From the NCBI GenBank assembly GCA_029204225.1, contig CM055106.1:47254633-47318632 (forward strand): a DNA stretch of 64,000 nucleotides, in the 5' to 3' direction. Position 1 is the first letter of the stretch, and each line of letters starts with the position of its first letter. Both the position numbers and the translations under genes were made by a program. Shown piece after piece: positions 1-12,285 of this stretch. The stretch comes from Diphasiastrum complanatum (taxonomy: Eukaryota; Streptophyta; Lycopodiopsida; Lycopodiales; Lycopodiaceae). The notes beneath the pieces were generated by a model. It saw nothing but the letters and a program-made list of their open reading frames with translations, made no database searches and had not been told where the DNA came from.

Positions 1-690
1 TCTTCTCAATCTCTTGATATTCATGTACTCCTTGACATCTTTTGTTATCTTCATGCAATATAAACAAGGGTGTTTAGAGTTAGCGCCATGGGATACATTG
101 AACATACATTTTAATGTCTTCATATCTTCTGCTAAATGCCATTGTATATTGAAAGTGCCAATTCTAGGAATATTGAGTGGAACTCCCTCCATGTGATTTT
201 TTATGGTGGCAGGATATGATGTTCTTTTAAATATCCATGAGAGAATGTCATGGTCTTCTTTCATCACCTATAAGAGAAACAAAAAAATGATTTTGCATAA
301 TATTAACACAGAGAAGATTTTCCAAATGAAATCCATATTAGATTATTTCTATTGAATATGTGAAGGAACTACTATGCCTAAAAAGCTACCAACCACCAAA
401 TATCATTTTCTAATTGAACACTGAAGTTGAGGCCTTCTGAGTCTTCTGAATTTGAAAGTGCTCCATTCATGATTGTAAGACTGACTCCCCATTTTTTTTG
501 TCCTTTTATAATTTCAGACTCATCTAATTTGAGAACAACTATCAACTTGTTATTGACATTCTCATTTGTAATACCGTAGAATGTTAGTAACTGATTAATA
601 GATTGTTGGAATTGTTATATGCTAGACATTCTCCTTTTGAGCAGTACACTTCATTGATATGAGATAGATTACCAACTATTGTCTACCTTG
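1..690 (-). pseudogene. DDE-transposase-like gene, copy 1 (partial, two exons)
   Basis: This is the right-hand part of a gene cut by the window edge. Exon b (1-267) encodes a block with W-H-L-A-E-D-x-K, CMFNVSHG and SKHPCLYCMK; exon a (390 to about 690) encodes KLDESEIIKGQK, MNGALSN and LNFSVQ. The exons are joined in phase 0 across an intron at 268-389 (GTAGCT donor, TTATAG acceptor). The same exons and intron position occur in the copy at 38078-39685. A one-base frameshift near 590 breaks exon a. The D-x-K...CxxC pattern resembles orphan DDE transposase-like proteins (KDZ/Zisupton-like); that assignment is inference and no catalytic triad was proven. It could instead be a domesticated, non-mobile gene family. 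Confidence 0.6.
268..389 (-). other. Intron of DDE-like gene copy 1
   Basis: Read on the minus strand the intron starts GTAGCT after a TTG codon and ends TTATAG before GTG. It keeps the frame (phase 0), joining ...WWL to VMKED. The second gene copy has an intron at the same place but has lost this donor. Confidence 0.55.
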
Positions 691-699
691 GCTTAACAT

Positions 700-2639
700 G
701 TCTCTTTTTTTTTAAAGATGATATGGTCGTGGGATTGGAAACTTTTTAATACTTACCTGTGCAAATGCCTCTTTTATCATCTTGAACATTGCACAATACA
801 ACACTCTAAAATTTTCTTCGATGGGATCACCAAATTTAGTTAAGCTTTTAAAGAAAAATATGAGAGAGACAAGATGTCATTTTCGTGTTGAGAGCAACAT
901 AGAATGATATGTTTGAAATGAGATAAACTTAGTGTATGCCTCTAAGGTTAATGAGGACCCAAACTAGAAAGCACCAATCATCTAGTGAAATAAGTTATTA
1001 TTTTCTTGAAAATTGATTTTAGCTTTCATTATTGGTGTGTGCATTTATGTGCTAAAAATTGTTCTCAAAATAACACCATAAGAGTCTCTGTCATTAGCCA
1101 CAATCATAAAATCATAAACAATTTTAGGTCTTTGATAACAAGAGAATACATTCATAATAGAGGAGTGCACTTATGACACTACTGTCATATTTCACCATAG
1201 GCATTGGTACATAGCACATGACAAGGCAATGTCCAAGACATCGTTTTTTATAAATCTTAGTATGCTTGCACTCTTTTCATAGTTACTTGAGCAACTTGAA
1301 CATATGGTAAGGAAAGAATAGAATCCCTATTCTTGAGACCCATTTTTAATCATGCTATGTGTTTCTTAAAAACATATGATCATTGTATACATATTTAAGT
1401 TGAAAGATTTTCTTTAATCATCTTAGACATTCATTAGGCTGTATTCAAAGAACTATCATGGCCTCTATTTTTTTTAATATTGACTTGATCGTGCATAATC
1501 ACATCCTAGATTTTAAACACACTATATAGTATTACTACTACGTGAAGTAATATATCCTCAACAAGTACTAGTATATGTTATAATTGAAAATTGTTAATTT
1601 TTGGCCACCTAGAGAATGAAATGTATCTTTAAGATATGCATTCCTCAATATCCTTGTCTGAATGTGTGACTTTTTGTTATAGTTAGCTAATTTTACACAT
1701 TTTGATAGCAACTATAAATTTAGTATAGGCTTTTAATCATTCTTAAGAATGCATTTTACACATCAACATGTTGTTTGATTGTTTTTTAGTTATTAATTTC
1801 TTGATGCGATTATTGAATTTCATTTTAGTGAGGGCATAAGCTTTAAGCCTCTCTCATGTTCCATGTTTGATAAAACAAACCTTGAACCCATGTCATGGCA
1901 TGATGCTATGACTAGTATTTAAGTGACTTTTTGAACTATGTTTTGAAACATTCTAGCTAAGATTTTGTTGGACAAAAACATAAGGTGAAAAAATAAACAT
2001 AACTACAAAATATGATTATTGGCAAACGAGATTCATAATAGTCTTCATAAATATGTATGGCTACCAGAACCGAAAATTGAATATATGAGATTTTGATTTG
2101 CTAGACAATATTTTAAAACTTTGAATCAATTATCTACCATTGATTTTTTGAAATGGTAAATTGTAATATTTCTTTTGTGAGTATTATATGTCATTACACC
2201 GAGGTGGTTCTCATACATAGAGGATCTCTTATTTCATGAAATGGCTAGAAGTGTTTTGAGACAAGTATGTTCAATTTAAATCTAGTATGTTTATACAATG
2301 ATATGCGTTATGTTGGGCCTTAAACAAGTTAAATCATTAAACTAGTTATCGGGTCAAATTATGTTTGATTTAGGTCATACTTTGAAACGGAGCTTACTAA
2401 TTGAATATAAGATCTAGAATTGAGTTTGAGCACCTACACAATAATAAAAATAATTGCAATGGTTCATAAAAACAGAAATAAAATTGAGAAAAATATTTTA
2501 GACTATTGACTTTGATTCATCCACGTTATAAAATTATTGTGAAGGTGATTTCAAGAGGATGGACCCCATGCTTGCTAGGTATCATGATTCATAATAATTT
2601 GATTTCATTTGAGATAGATGCATTTTTGTAGCGGGTTTT

Positions 2640-2640
<1 letters not shown>
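700..2640. other. No recognisable gene (AT-rich)
   Basis: AT-rich sequence with stops in all frames. I see no domain motif, no LTR end and no tandem array here. It may be the degraded remainder of the transposase-like element to its left. Confidence 0.4.
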
Positions 2641-3381
<741 letters not shown>

Positions 3382-3390
3382 ATATCCCCC
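3382..3390 (-). other. Polypurine tract next to LTR
   Basis: Minus strand GGGGGATAT directly before TGTTGGAGGG. It is the expected plus-strand DNA primer of an LTR retrotransposon. The overlapping stem CCACCAA/TTGGTGG (3390-3405) may be incidental. Confidence 0.45.
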
Positions 3391-3399
3391 ACCAAAATT

Positions 3400-4900
3400 G
3401 GTGGATGTCCCATGACACCTCACGAGATTTATTTATTTCGAGCTTTGACTAGCCTGACACTAGACTTTTATTAGGTGATATTGGACTTTCTCCATGAATT
3501 ACAGGCACGACTCATTCAAATCTCTATCACGTGTCAAGAAATATTTATGCGCACCTGGCAGCCAATTGGACGATGTCCACATGATGAATTTTCTTTCCCA
3601 CAATCCTCCCAACATCACCGCATGGTAATCGAGCCAATGGAAGTTGACCTAGGACCTACTCGAATGCCATTGGCTTATTAGAATTAAATGTCAATATCAA
3701 CAAACAATCATCCCATTTGTAGGAGGCAGATGCAAAATAGGCCAAGTCTTTGATGAACAATGTTGATTGCGTGACCCTCGGATTTGGCTAGAACTAGTAC
3801 TCTTGAGAATAAGATTGTGATGCCCATTGGAAATCAATGGTTATTGTCCAAGTGATTGGTGAATAACGGGCCAATATGGTGTATTGATAGTGATTCTATC
3901 CAGTGGAAGTCCACTATTAGCCCACTTAGAGGCATAGCATATATAAAGGATTAACTCGAAACTGTCTCGAATTTTTCACATAGCTCTTTATTGATTTTGG
4001 CGTCTTCTCGAATACAATCATGTGCCATGGTGGTTGTTCTCCTAGGGCAGGCATCTTATCCAATTCTTTTTCTTGTTTGTCTCTAACTCCAAACTTTACG
4101 TACTTAAAGATGAAACAATATTTCAATTGTTTATCTATGTTTCGAAGTACTACATATGCTTCTGGAACTACATTAAGTAATAAATTTCTCTATTGGGTCT
4201 GATTCTCTCCAAATTAGTAATTTTATCTTGAGATAAATTCAATTTACATGAACCATTGGGTGAATCATCACCTACATTGGAGATCAATATTTAAAAGTTA
4301 AAGAAATAAATAATTATAATCCAAGACTATCCACAATTTCTTGTAGACCTATCGTAAATGCTTCTTGGTAGAAATACACTTGGAATTTAAGAAAAAACTA
4401 AGATATAACAATTCACCCTACCAGAATCTCTAGGAGATCCATCAAGATAAGAATGAATTTAACTCAGTTCTGAGTATCTCGGATACTCACTTGAGTTAAG
4501 TGCTCTATTCCTAGTATCTCATGCAAGAAAATAGCAATCATTCAATCTTGATAGATTTGTTTGTCTCCTGATAAGCCGGAGATCTAGGTTGAAAATTGTA
4601 CACAAGCATCTATAGACTACAACCTGTGGTACAACTTCATCCACTAAGGTAAGCAAATTTTTTCATAAGTAAATATAAATTACCTATATGAGAATGCTTG
4701 TGAGATCCACACAATCTCAATCATGCACTGGAGCAGAGAAATTTAGATTTTCAACTAACTGATCTAAATTCTTGACTCTTTTAATAGATCAAAAATTACG
4801 CATTATCTTAGAAATCATCATATTTTTTTATAATGTTCTAATGATTATTAAGTATCAATTTATGATTTGTCAGTCATAAATATTTAGGATCTTATAATTC
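3400..4900. other. No recognisable gene
   Basis: Short ORFs only, none with motifs I recognise. The position next to a polypurine tract suggests the degraded 3' internal part of an LTR element, but no pol or gag motif supports this. Confidence 0.35.
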
Positions 4901-4908
4901 ATCAATCA

Positions 4909-6652
4909 TAATTGCTCCGCTTACCATCGATGGGCCCAGACCCACGATTGTTCAGCCACAAAATGCTTCAATCCCAGTCATTCACCAAGGAGAATCATCC
5001 ACTCAAGCACCTGCAGCTCGAAGGTCTACAAGACAACAACAACAACTTGATCATTTTGTCCCTCGGGCGTTCATCAGTCATGATGAACTTGCCAAAGTTG
5101 CAGAAGCTCTGTCAATGCCCAATGCAGACAATTGGAAGGCTGCCATGGATGCTGAGTATCAGTCTCTAATAAAGAACAAGACCTGGAGTCTTGTCAATCC
5201 TCCTACTGGTGTAAAACCAATTGACTTCAAGTGGATCTTTAAGTTGAAGCTTAAGCTAGATGGATCCATATCCAAATGGAATGCTAGACTGGTGGTTAAA
5301 GGCTTTGAACAAGTATATGAAATAGACTACACTGAGACCTTTAGTTCGGTGGTAAAGCATCAGTCTATTCGTACCTTACTGGCTATAGCTGTTGTAGAAG
5401 ATCTAAACATTCACCAGATGGACGTCCAAACATCATTCCTACACAAATTTATAGAAGAAGATATATTCATCTATCAACCAGATGGTTACGTCCTTCAAGG
5501 CAATGAGGATCTGGTATGCAAATTGCATAAGGCTTCATATGGTCTTAACCAAGCTCCCACGGCCTGGTATGACAGAATTATTCACTTCTTGTTGCAGCAC
5601 AATATTACTTCTTGCTCTGCAGACTGCAATGTATATCTCAGGCATAAAGGGTCAATCTATGTCATAATAGCATTATACGTTGATGATTCTTTAATTATCA
5701 GCAATTTAAATTAATTATTATAGAAAACCAAATCTCTACTTTCATCGAAGTTTGAGATGACTAATTTAGGCCCAGTCCATTACCTTCTTGGTATGGAGAT
5801 CAGTAGAGATCGTGCATAGAGAAGGATAACTATAAGCCAAGAATCCTACTTGACTAATGTACTTCACAAATATGGCATGGAGGATTGCAAGCCCATAGAC
5901 ACACCTATGGATCCAAGAGCTAAGTTGTCCAAAGACATGTGCCCCAAAACTCAAGCAAATCAGCAAGAAATGCGTAGGTATTCTTATTAGTCTGTCATAG
6001 AATCTATTATGTATTCTATGATCTGCACACGACCTCATCTAGTATATGCAGTAAGCACATTGTCTCAGTACATGTCCAATCCAGGCCTATAGCACTGGAA
6101 AGCTTTGCAAAGAATATTGTGGTACAGTCAAGCCAAAAGCACTATGTTTTGAGCTATAATGGCAAAACAAAAGTTGCACTCACATTGACCACTTATTCAG
6201 ATTCAGATTGGGCAGGAGACGTGGATACCAAAAAATCCACATCAGGCTACATTTGTTTCCTTGCAGGAGGGCCCATCTCATGGAACAACAGAAAGCAAAA
6301 ATGCATTTCTCTGTCCTCCACAGAATCTAAATATGTTGCAGCTACATTAGTAGTGAAGGAGATAATCTGGCTAAGGATGCTGCTGTAGGATCTGCAATTT
6401 CCACAAATCAGTCCAACAATACTCCAGTGCGACAATCAGAGCTGCATAGCTCTATCTCTGAACCCACGAACTCATAATAGAACTAAGCATATAGAAGTTC
6501 AATTCCATTTTCCTAGAGAGAAAGTTCAGAGTAAAGATGTTGTACTAAGTTACTGTCATACAGACAGTATGTTGGCTGATATTTTGACAAAGCCATTGTC
6601 TAGAGATAAGCATTCTACTTTAGTAGGTATGTTAAATCTCAATTGTAGATCA
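4909..6652 (+). pseudogene. Ty1/copia element A: reverse transcriptase and RNase H remnant
   Basis: The frame from 4909 holds the integrase-RT linker (RRSTRQQQQ), then RT from about 5115 (WKAAMDAEYQSL, FKWIFKLK, HQMDVQTSFL, YVDD at about 5680). RNase H follows (YSDSDWAGD about 6200, STESKYVAA, CDNQS, TKHIEVQFHF, ADILTKPLS). Stops at 5714, 5818, 5988, 6091 and later break the frame, and gag, protease and the integrase core are missing on the left. The pol order is copia-type (integrase before RT). A polypurine tract and LTR follow directly, so this is the 3' half of a dead element. Confidence 0.9.
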
Positions 6653-6670
6653 GATTCATAGCAGTTAACT

Positions 6671-6680
6671 TAAGGGGGAG
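6671..6680 (+). other. Polypurine tract of element A
   Basis: TAAGGGGGAG lies about 20 bp after the RNase H stop and directly before TGTTGGAATT, as in elements B and M. Confidence 0.75.
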
Positions 6681-6789
6681 TGTTGGAATTTAATCTAACT
6701 CCCACTCATCCCAACAGTCCTCCTTCCTTCTCTAAATTTTTACTCTCTCAAATGTAACCTGCAAAAAATTGAACTGTCGCTACAATCTG

Positions 6790-7130
6790 GTTTTTTACTC
6801 GCATTTTTGCACAGCCGAAAAATGCGAAAAACCCGACACTGTGTTTTTACACTAAGTTTTCTGACAGGTGACACTGCAGTTTTATACGGGTTTCTACATA
6901 GGCGAAAAACACGACATTGCAGTTTTACACGGGTTTTACACAGGCGAAAAAGGTGAAAGCCCCGACACTGTATTTCTACACGGGTTTTTTGATAGGCAAA
7001 AAATGCGACACTTGCCCTACAAAAAGCCGAAGGTGTCCTACAGGTAAAGAGTGTCCTACAAATCTCGAAGGTGTCTTCCAAATGCCGAAGGTGTCTTACA
7101 AATCCCGAAGGTTGCCCTCAAGTAAAGGCA
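6790..7130 (+). repeat. U3 tandem subrepeats
   Basis: Two kinds of degenerate tandem repeat. At 6790-7010 a unit of roughly 45-58 bp recurs with words such as GACACTG, TTTACACGGGTTTT and GGCGAAAAA. At 7025-7125 a unit of about 20 bp (GAAGGTGTCTTACAAATCCC and variants) occurs about five times. The same words appear in the LTRs of D and B. Repeats in U3 often act as enhancers; that is inference here. Confidence 0.6.
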
Positions 7131-7437
7131 ACAGCCAAAAAGGCCAAGGAGTGTCGCATTTCCAGTCTGCCAAAAAAATACACAGAGTGTCGCTATCAAA
7201 CCAGAAAGCCTTCACGCTCCATCAACAAACTGATCCACTGATCAGTTTTGCAGCTGTTATCAATCTTGTAATTGTAAAGTTAAGCTAGTACAAGATTCTT
7301 CAGCTGATATGTATATATACATGTAATTGAGCGAGGGCAAAATACATATAGACAAAAAGAAGAGAGGATTATGATACGTAAGGTCAGATAGCGAAAAACA
7401 CGTTTTATCAGTAGCTGTCTCCTCAGAGTTGGTGATC

Positions 7438-7662
<225 letters not shown>

Positions 7663-8156
7663 TATTTGAGAACCTTAGCAATTGTCTTGAATCTGCTAGT
7701 AAAATCACGCATTTATCAGTGCAATTGTATTGTGGTCTGATTGTTGTTTTTACAACCTTTCATTATACAGATTCACTATTGTTCTATTTCATTACATTTT
7801 TGTTGAATGATAACTCTCACTCCCTTTTACACAAACACCATTATCAGAGAATTGTATGGCTGTCTATGACATCTAAATTGATTTTACATTCTCTTATTAT
7901 CAAGTTATTAGTATTAGAGGATTGCGTGGATGTCTCAGATGCCTAATTTCTTTTTGCAATCTTTCTTTCATGGTAGTCTATGACTCCTACACTGATAATC
8001 TGATTTCACACATAAATAACTGCTTGTAACTCCATTCTCCAAGTAATCCACGATCCTGCTGGCTATAACAGTTTGGTTTTCTTCCAATAGAAGTGGTATT
8101 AGTGCTAATATTTATTTCCTCCCATAGAGTGATATCAGTGTCTACTTCCATAGGAG

Positions 8157-8169
8157 TGGTATCAGAGCC
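8157..8169 (+). other. Primer-binding site (initiator tRNA-Met)
   Basis: TGGTATCAGAGCC matches the standard copia minus-strand primer site. Only about 150 bp of leader follows before an unrelated LTR begins, so no gag is attached. Confidence 0.6.
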
Positions 8170-8319
8170 ACACTTCAACACAAAGACTTTGATGAAATTT
8201 GGTGACTTTGAAGAACTTTGGCCACTTCGGAGACTTCGGCCACTTCGGTCATGTCGATAAATGACAGTTAATTGTTCCACACGTTTTGAAGCTAAAGACT
8301 TGCCCTAACCCTATAGCAA

Positions 8320-8940
8320 GTAAATTTTTAGGAAGTACTAACTGGATTGATGCCAGGTCACTATGGCCCACTGGCCATTATGATCTACAACCTAATCAGT
8401 TGTCCTACTGGACTAGTTGCATTTGCTTAGTATAAATAATTGATCATACTTCTATTAGTTTGAATCACATAGTAGCTCTTTCAAGCTTTCAAGTTTGAAC
8501 ACTCTTGAGCATTCTAGCTCAGTTCTTTAGAGCTCATTTAGAGTTTTGCTATTAGCGTTTACTGTTTATCAACGAAAGTGCAAATCAGACAGAGTTTCTA
8601 GAGATAGCTTAGAGTACGCAGTTTCTATCTGCAATTGTCTTGTGCTCATCATTTGCCAAATTAATCTATTTTTTATTGCATTCAGTATTATGTCAGAATC
8701 TCTGTGATTTCATATTGCTTTTGTCTGATAATTGAATTCTTCATTTTTTTGGCTATGTAATCACTTTAGCTCTGATGATTTCAAAGTTAGTTGCTAAAAG
8801 ATTGAATGTGGCTCTTGTCAATATGTTTTGTTCAATATTGATAGGCGTAGTCATGCATTAGGAAAGCAGGCTCATTCCGCTATGCTCGATAAGTCGTTTA
8901 TGGCCTTTGACTTGTCGCTATTGCATTATCAGCTATTTTC
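8320..8940 (+). mobile_element. LTR fragment of the B/C copia family
   Basis: Similar along its length to the reverse complement of 33130-33780 (part of element C's LTR). It also resembles the LTRs of B around the TATA box (GCTTAGTATAAATA, about 8427) and the motif TTTGAACACTCTTGAGCATTC. Neither LTR terminus is clear; it looks like a truncated solo LTR. At the site where B carries a CT tract this copy has only CTCTTTC (8476-8482). Confidence 0.7.
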
Positions 8941-8948
8941 AATGTGTG

Positions 8949-9549
8949 GAAGATTAAAAACGATTAGTCGATCATCAGGAGAATAATAAAACAGTACGAA
9001 GATATATGAAATAACACCGGTATAAATTGTCTTTTGACCCAAATTTAGAATCTATGCAAGCATGTCGACACATGGTGCAATACAATTTATTTACATATGG
9101 GAAACTCCAAGATATGTTAAAAAGCTCTTCCATACCACCTTTAGTACCCATCTACTCCTTCTTGGACACTGGTTTCTTGTGGTCTCGATAAACCTTATAG
9201 TATAGCTTTGCTTACTCTGATTCTTGAAAGGTTTATGGAATAGAATTGTAAGTTTTTTGCACTAATAGACCAATGACTTGTTGTCCTCTTCTTACTAAGA
9301 AAATTTTCATTTCATAGATTTCTAGCGCTAGTTCTTGAAGTAAATGCTAGTCGCATTTTTACTAATGTCTCCCAACCTGATCATATGGCTATAAGTGACT
9401 TCCTTTAGGCAGAATGAAGAGATTAATATTCTCCCACACTTGTATGCCTATGCTGATTTTTCTACATTGGTGAAATTGGTAGTGTATTTCTCTTTCTAAC
9501 CAAAGATCATTCAAGTAGATTGGATCTTAAGGATCTGAAATCTTTCACA
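8949..9549 (+). mobile_element. 5' LTR of copia element E (left end approximate)
   Basis: Ends ...TTTCACA directly before a primer-binding site at 9550. A TATA-like GGTATAAATT is present near 9020. The left end may be TGTGTGGAAG near 8949, but this is not proven because it abuts another LTR. Confidence 0.45.
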
Positions 9550-9561
9550 TGGTATTAGAGC
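9550..9561 (+). other. Primer-binding site of element E
   Basis: TGGTATTAGAGC differs by one base from the tRNA-Met site used by the other copia elements here. It sits right after the LTR end CACA and about 590 bp before gag. Confidence 0.65.
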
Positions 9562-10148
9562 TTGTGTTTCAGGTTATGAAGGAGGAAATCAGATCTATCA
9601 ATGATTTGGTGAAGATATCAAGTCTAGAGCATGCTAAAGAGGATTCTACACCAAAATCAATTTTTTTGCTTTTGTAGATTGGATCTTTTGTAGATCAAAA
9701 CACTAAATAGGTCAATATACTTGTTCAATTCCAATTTTTGAACTCACATACTGGATTTGGCCGGTTTTTGAATCATTGGTTCAGCCTAAGTGGTGGCTTA
9801 TAGATTGCATATCAAATTTTCAGCATTTGCATGTAGATTTGGAATAGTCAATTTTTTGTGATTTTGTCAAAACCCTAATTTTGATTGGATCTCTAGATAG
9901 TGAGTTGTTGGACCTCATTTGAGTGTGTTTCAATCTTAGGAAGTGGCAAAAGTCATTAGATTGAGGATAGACCATAGGTTGATCAAGATTCCATGATTCT
10001 ATGTGTTGATTTGTTTGGATAAGTGCTAGAAGAGAATTTGTGAGATAGTTTCAAATCTTGGTGATTTCTTTTGAAAGCATTTGTTGTTGTTCAAAGGAGT
10101 GCTTTGTGCATTGAAACAGGTTGAAAGAGAAAATCAAGTTATTGCTAC

Positions 10149-11267
10149 ATGGCAACCTCAATTGGAGTCATGTTGGAAGCCAATGATAGGCTTACCTCAA
10201 GTAACTATTCATTGTGGGAAGTGAGGATGGAGTCACTTCTTGAGATGAATGATGTTTTGGATATTGTTGTAGGCTTGGAGGAGAGATTAGAAACACAAAA
10301 AGATCAATTGAGGTATGACAAGAGGGCCAAGAAGGCTCTACACATGATAAAGATGAATGTTACCAATGAACTTCTCAAGGAAGTTGGTAAGTGCACATCA
10401 TCTTTGGAAGCTTGGAATTCATTGAAGAAGCTTTATGAATCCAAGTCTACTTCTAGAGTGTTGACTCTAAGAAGGCAAATCTTTTCTTGTTTGCAAAAGA
10501 ATGAAGAAAGTCCAAGTACATTTGTTTTGAAAATGAAAGCATTGAATGATGAGTTAGCTTGCATAGACGAAAGCATTTAGGAAGGAGAGCTTATTCAAGT
10601 GATTCTTAATGGCTTGTTGGATGTTCATTCTAACATTGTTCAAAGTATTTCTATTCAAAAGACTTTGCCAAAGTTGATGGATCTTCAAGAGATCTTGATC
10701 AATGAGGAATATAGATTTCAATCAAGAGGTGGATCTACATAGACACTTCAAGAGGATGCTATGTTCACAAAGGGCAAATTCAAGGGCAAAACCAAAAGTA
10801 AGTGGTCTAAAGGGCAAGATCAAATGGATGCTTCTTCAACTGGCAAAAAGAAGGATAGATCAAAGCTCAAGTGCTTTTATTGTGGCATCAAAGGACACTT
10901 TGCAAGTGAGTGCTACAAGAAGAAGAGAGATCAAGGAGACAAGCAAGGTAATCTTACTTTTGATGAGGATGGTTTGGATGTTCAATATGCAAATGATGAT
11001 GCTTTTGTGATGTCTTCATGTATGCTTTCTAATGATGGAGATCTAGATCCTTGGTGGACTAATAGTGGAGCAAGTTCACACATGACCTTTCACAAAGAGT
11101 ACTTGATTTCTTTGTTGTCATATGGAGATGACAGGAGGGTGATCTACACGGCCAATGATGGCGAGTGTGCAATCAAAGGGATTGGCACAATTCCTATTTC
11201 TCTCTCTACAAATAGGAATGCTCATTTGGAGGATGTCTTGTTTATTTCATCTATCATGAAGGCATCA
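10149..11267 (+). pseudogene. Copia element E: gag and protease start
   Basis: The frame from the ATG at 10149 gives a copia gag (LTSSNYSLWEVRMES near the start, then a helical capsid region of the UBN2/DUF4219 type). It is broken by a TAG at 10578 and another stop at 10738. The zinc knuckle CFYCGIKGHFASEC lies at 10872-10913. The protease block WWTNSGASSHM follows, where the usual catalytic D of DSGAS is N (codon AAT, 11061-11063). Sequence similarity stops near 11260, where minus-strand element D begins, so integrase and RT are absent. The gag is clearly related to that of element F. Confidence 0.85.
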
Positions 11268-11269
11268 TG

Positions 11270-12090
11270 ATCCGCTTCTTGAATGGGTTGTGGAGCTTCT
11301 GTAGCTGCATTTGCCACTTGATTTGACTACCCCTTGTTGTTGTTCTTTGCTTGTAGTATCCGACAATCTTGAATTTCGTGGTTGTTTCGCTTGCAGTATT
11401 TGCAGAACAGCTTCTTCTTCATCTGCGGATTCGACTGTTCATTGTGCTATGCTGGTTTTTGGTCTTGCTTTGATTGTTTCGGGTCTTTCTTCTTCTTCTG
11501 CTTAGTCATGCTCTTGTTGGTGTACAAGGCGTGAGAATCAACTGAAGAACTTGATGCTTCATTCTCCACTTGTCTTCTTGCAACAACATTGTAATGACTC
11601 TCGAAAGAGTCAGTTCCGGATGTGTCGTGATGATCATCACCCAGTTGTCATATGAGCTTGGCAAGCTTGTAAGCAATTGCATCACTACGTCTTGATTGTC
11701 TATGATAGATCCGACTACGGCCATTTGCTTCAGCAGGTTCTTGAATTGGTTGACATGATTCTACAGGGAATCACCATTCGTCATCTTGAGGGAGTAAAAT
11801 TTTTTCTTGAGATGTAGCTTGGAAGCTATATCTCGCACTTCGTATAGTGTGCTCAAGATGTCCCAGACTTCTTTGGATGTCTTGGCGTCAGATACATGGC
11901 CGATCTGAGTATCCAAAATGTTGAGGATGATCAACGCAAAAGTCTTTCCATCCTTTAGCTTCCATCTGGCGATTGCTGCGTCATCTGCTTTGGGTTTCCC
12001 TTCTGCACCTATAACCACGTCATACAATTCTTTAGCCATTAGCACTGTTTTCATCTTAAATTTTCACAGATGGTAATTGGCTCCATCAAG
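11270..12090 (-). pseudogene. Copia element D: gag remnant
   Basis: Read on the minus strand, a UBN2-type gag spans about 12090 to 11510 (MKTVLMAKELYDVV, SKEVWDILSTLYE, LHLKKKFYSLKM, LLTSLPSSYDNWV). A stop near 11760 splits it, and a further frame change comes before the zinc knuckle. CKYCKRNNHEIQDC lies at 11363-11404. The coding stretch ends near 11270 against element E in the opposite orientation, so protease and pol are missing. Confidence 0.8.
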
Positions 12091-12273
12091 CTTGTCCATG
12101 ATAGGACGAGATTTCCCTTGGGAATCCATGTGAAAGATTAGTCTAGGTGATAGAAATAACTATCAGTGACTTAAGTATGAAAATCTGGTGCGGAATACAG
12201 AATCAAGAAGACAATTACTCTATCAACTAGTAGAGTCTTGTTACTGTGGAAGCTTATCAGGCTACAGAAAATA

Positions 12274-12285
12274 GCTCTGATACCA
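12274..12285 (-). other. Primer-binding site of element D
   Basis: Minus strand TGGTATCAGAGC immediately follows the LTR end CCCAACA, about 190 bp before gag. Confidence 0.8.

Noticed and set aside
6790-7130. CRISPR-like array
   Set aside because: The repeats are adjacent and degenerate, without unique spacers of constant length, and lie in a plant LTR.
6740-7288. ORFs of 113 and 123 codons
   Set aside because: They fall in the U3 tandem repeats of the LTR of element A; the repeating residues mirror the DNA repeats.
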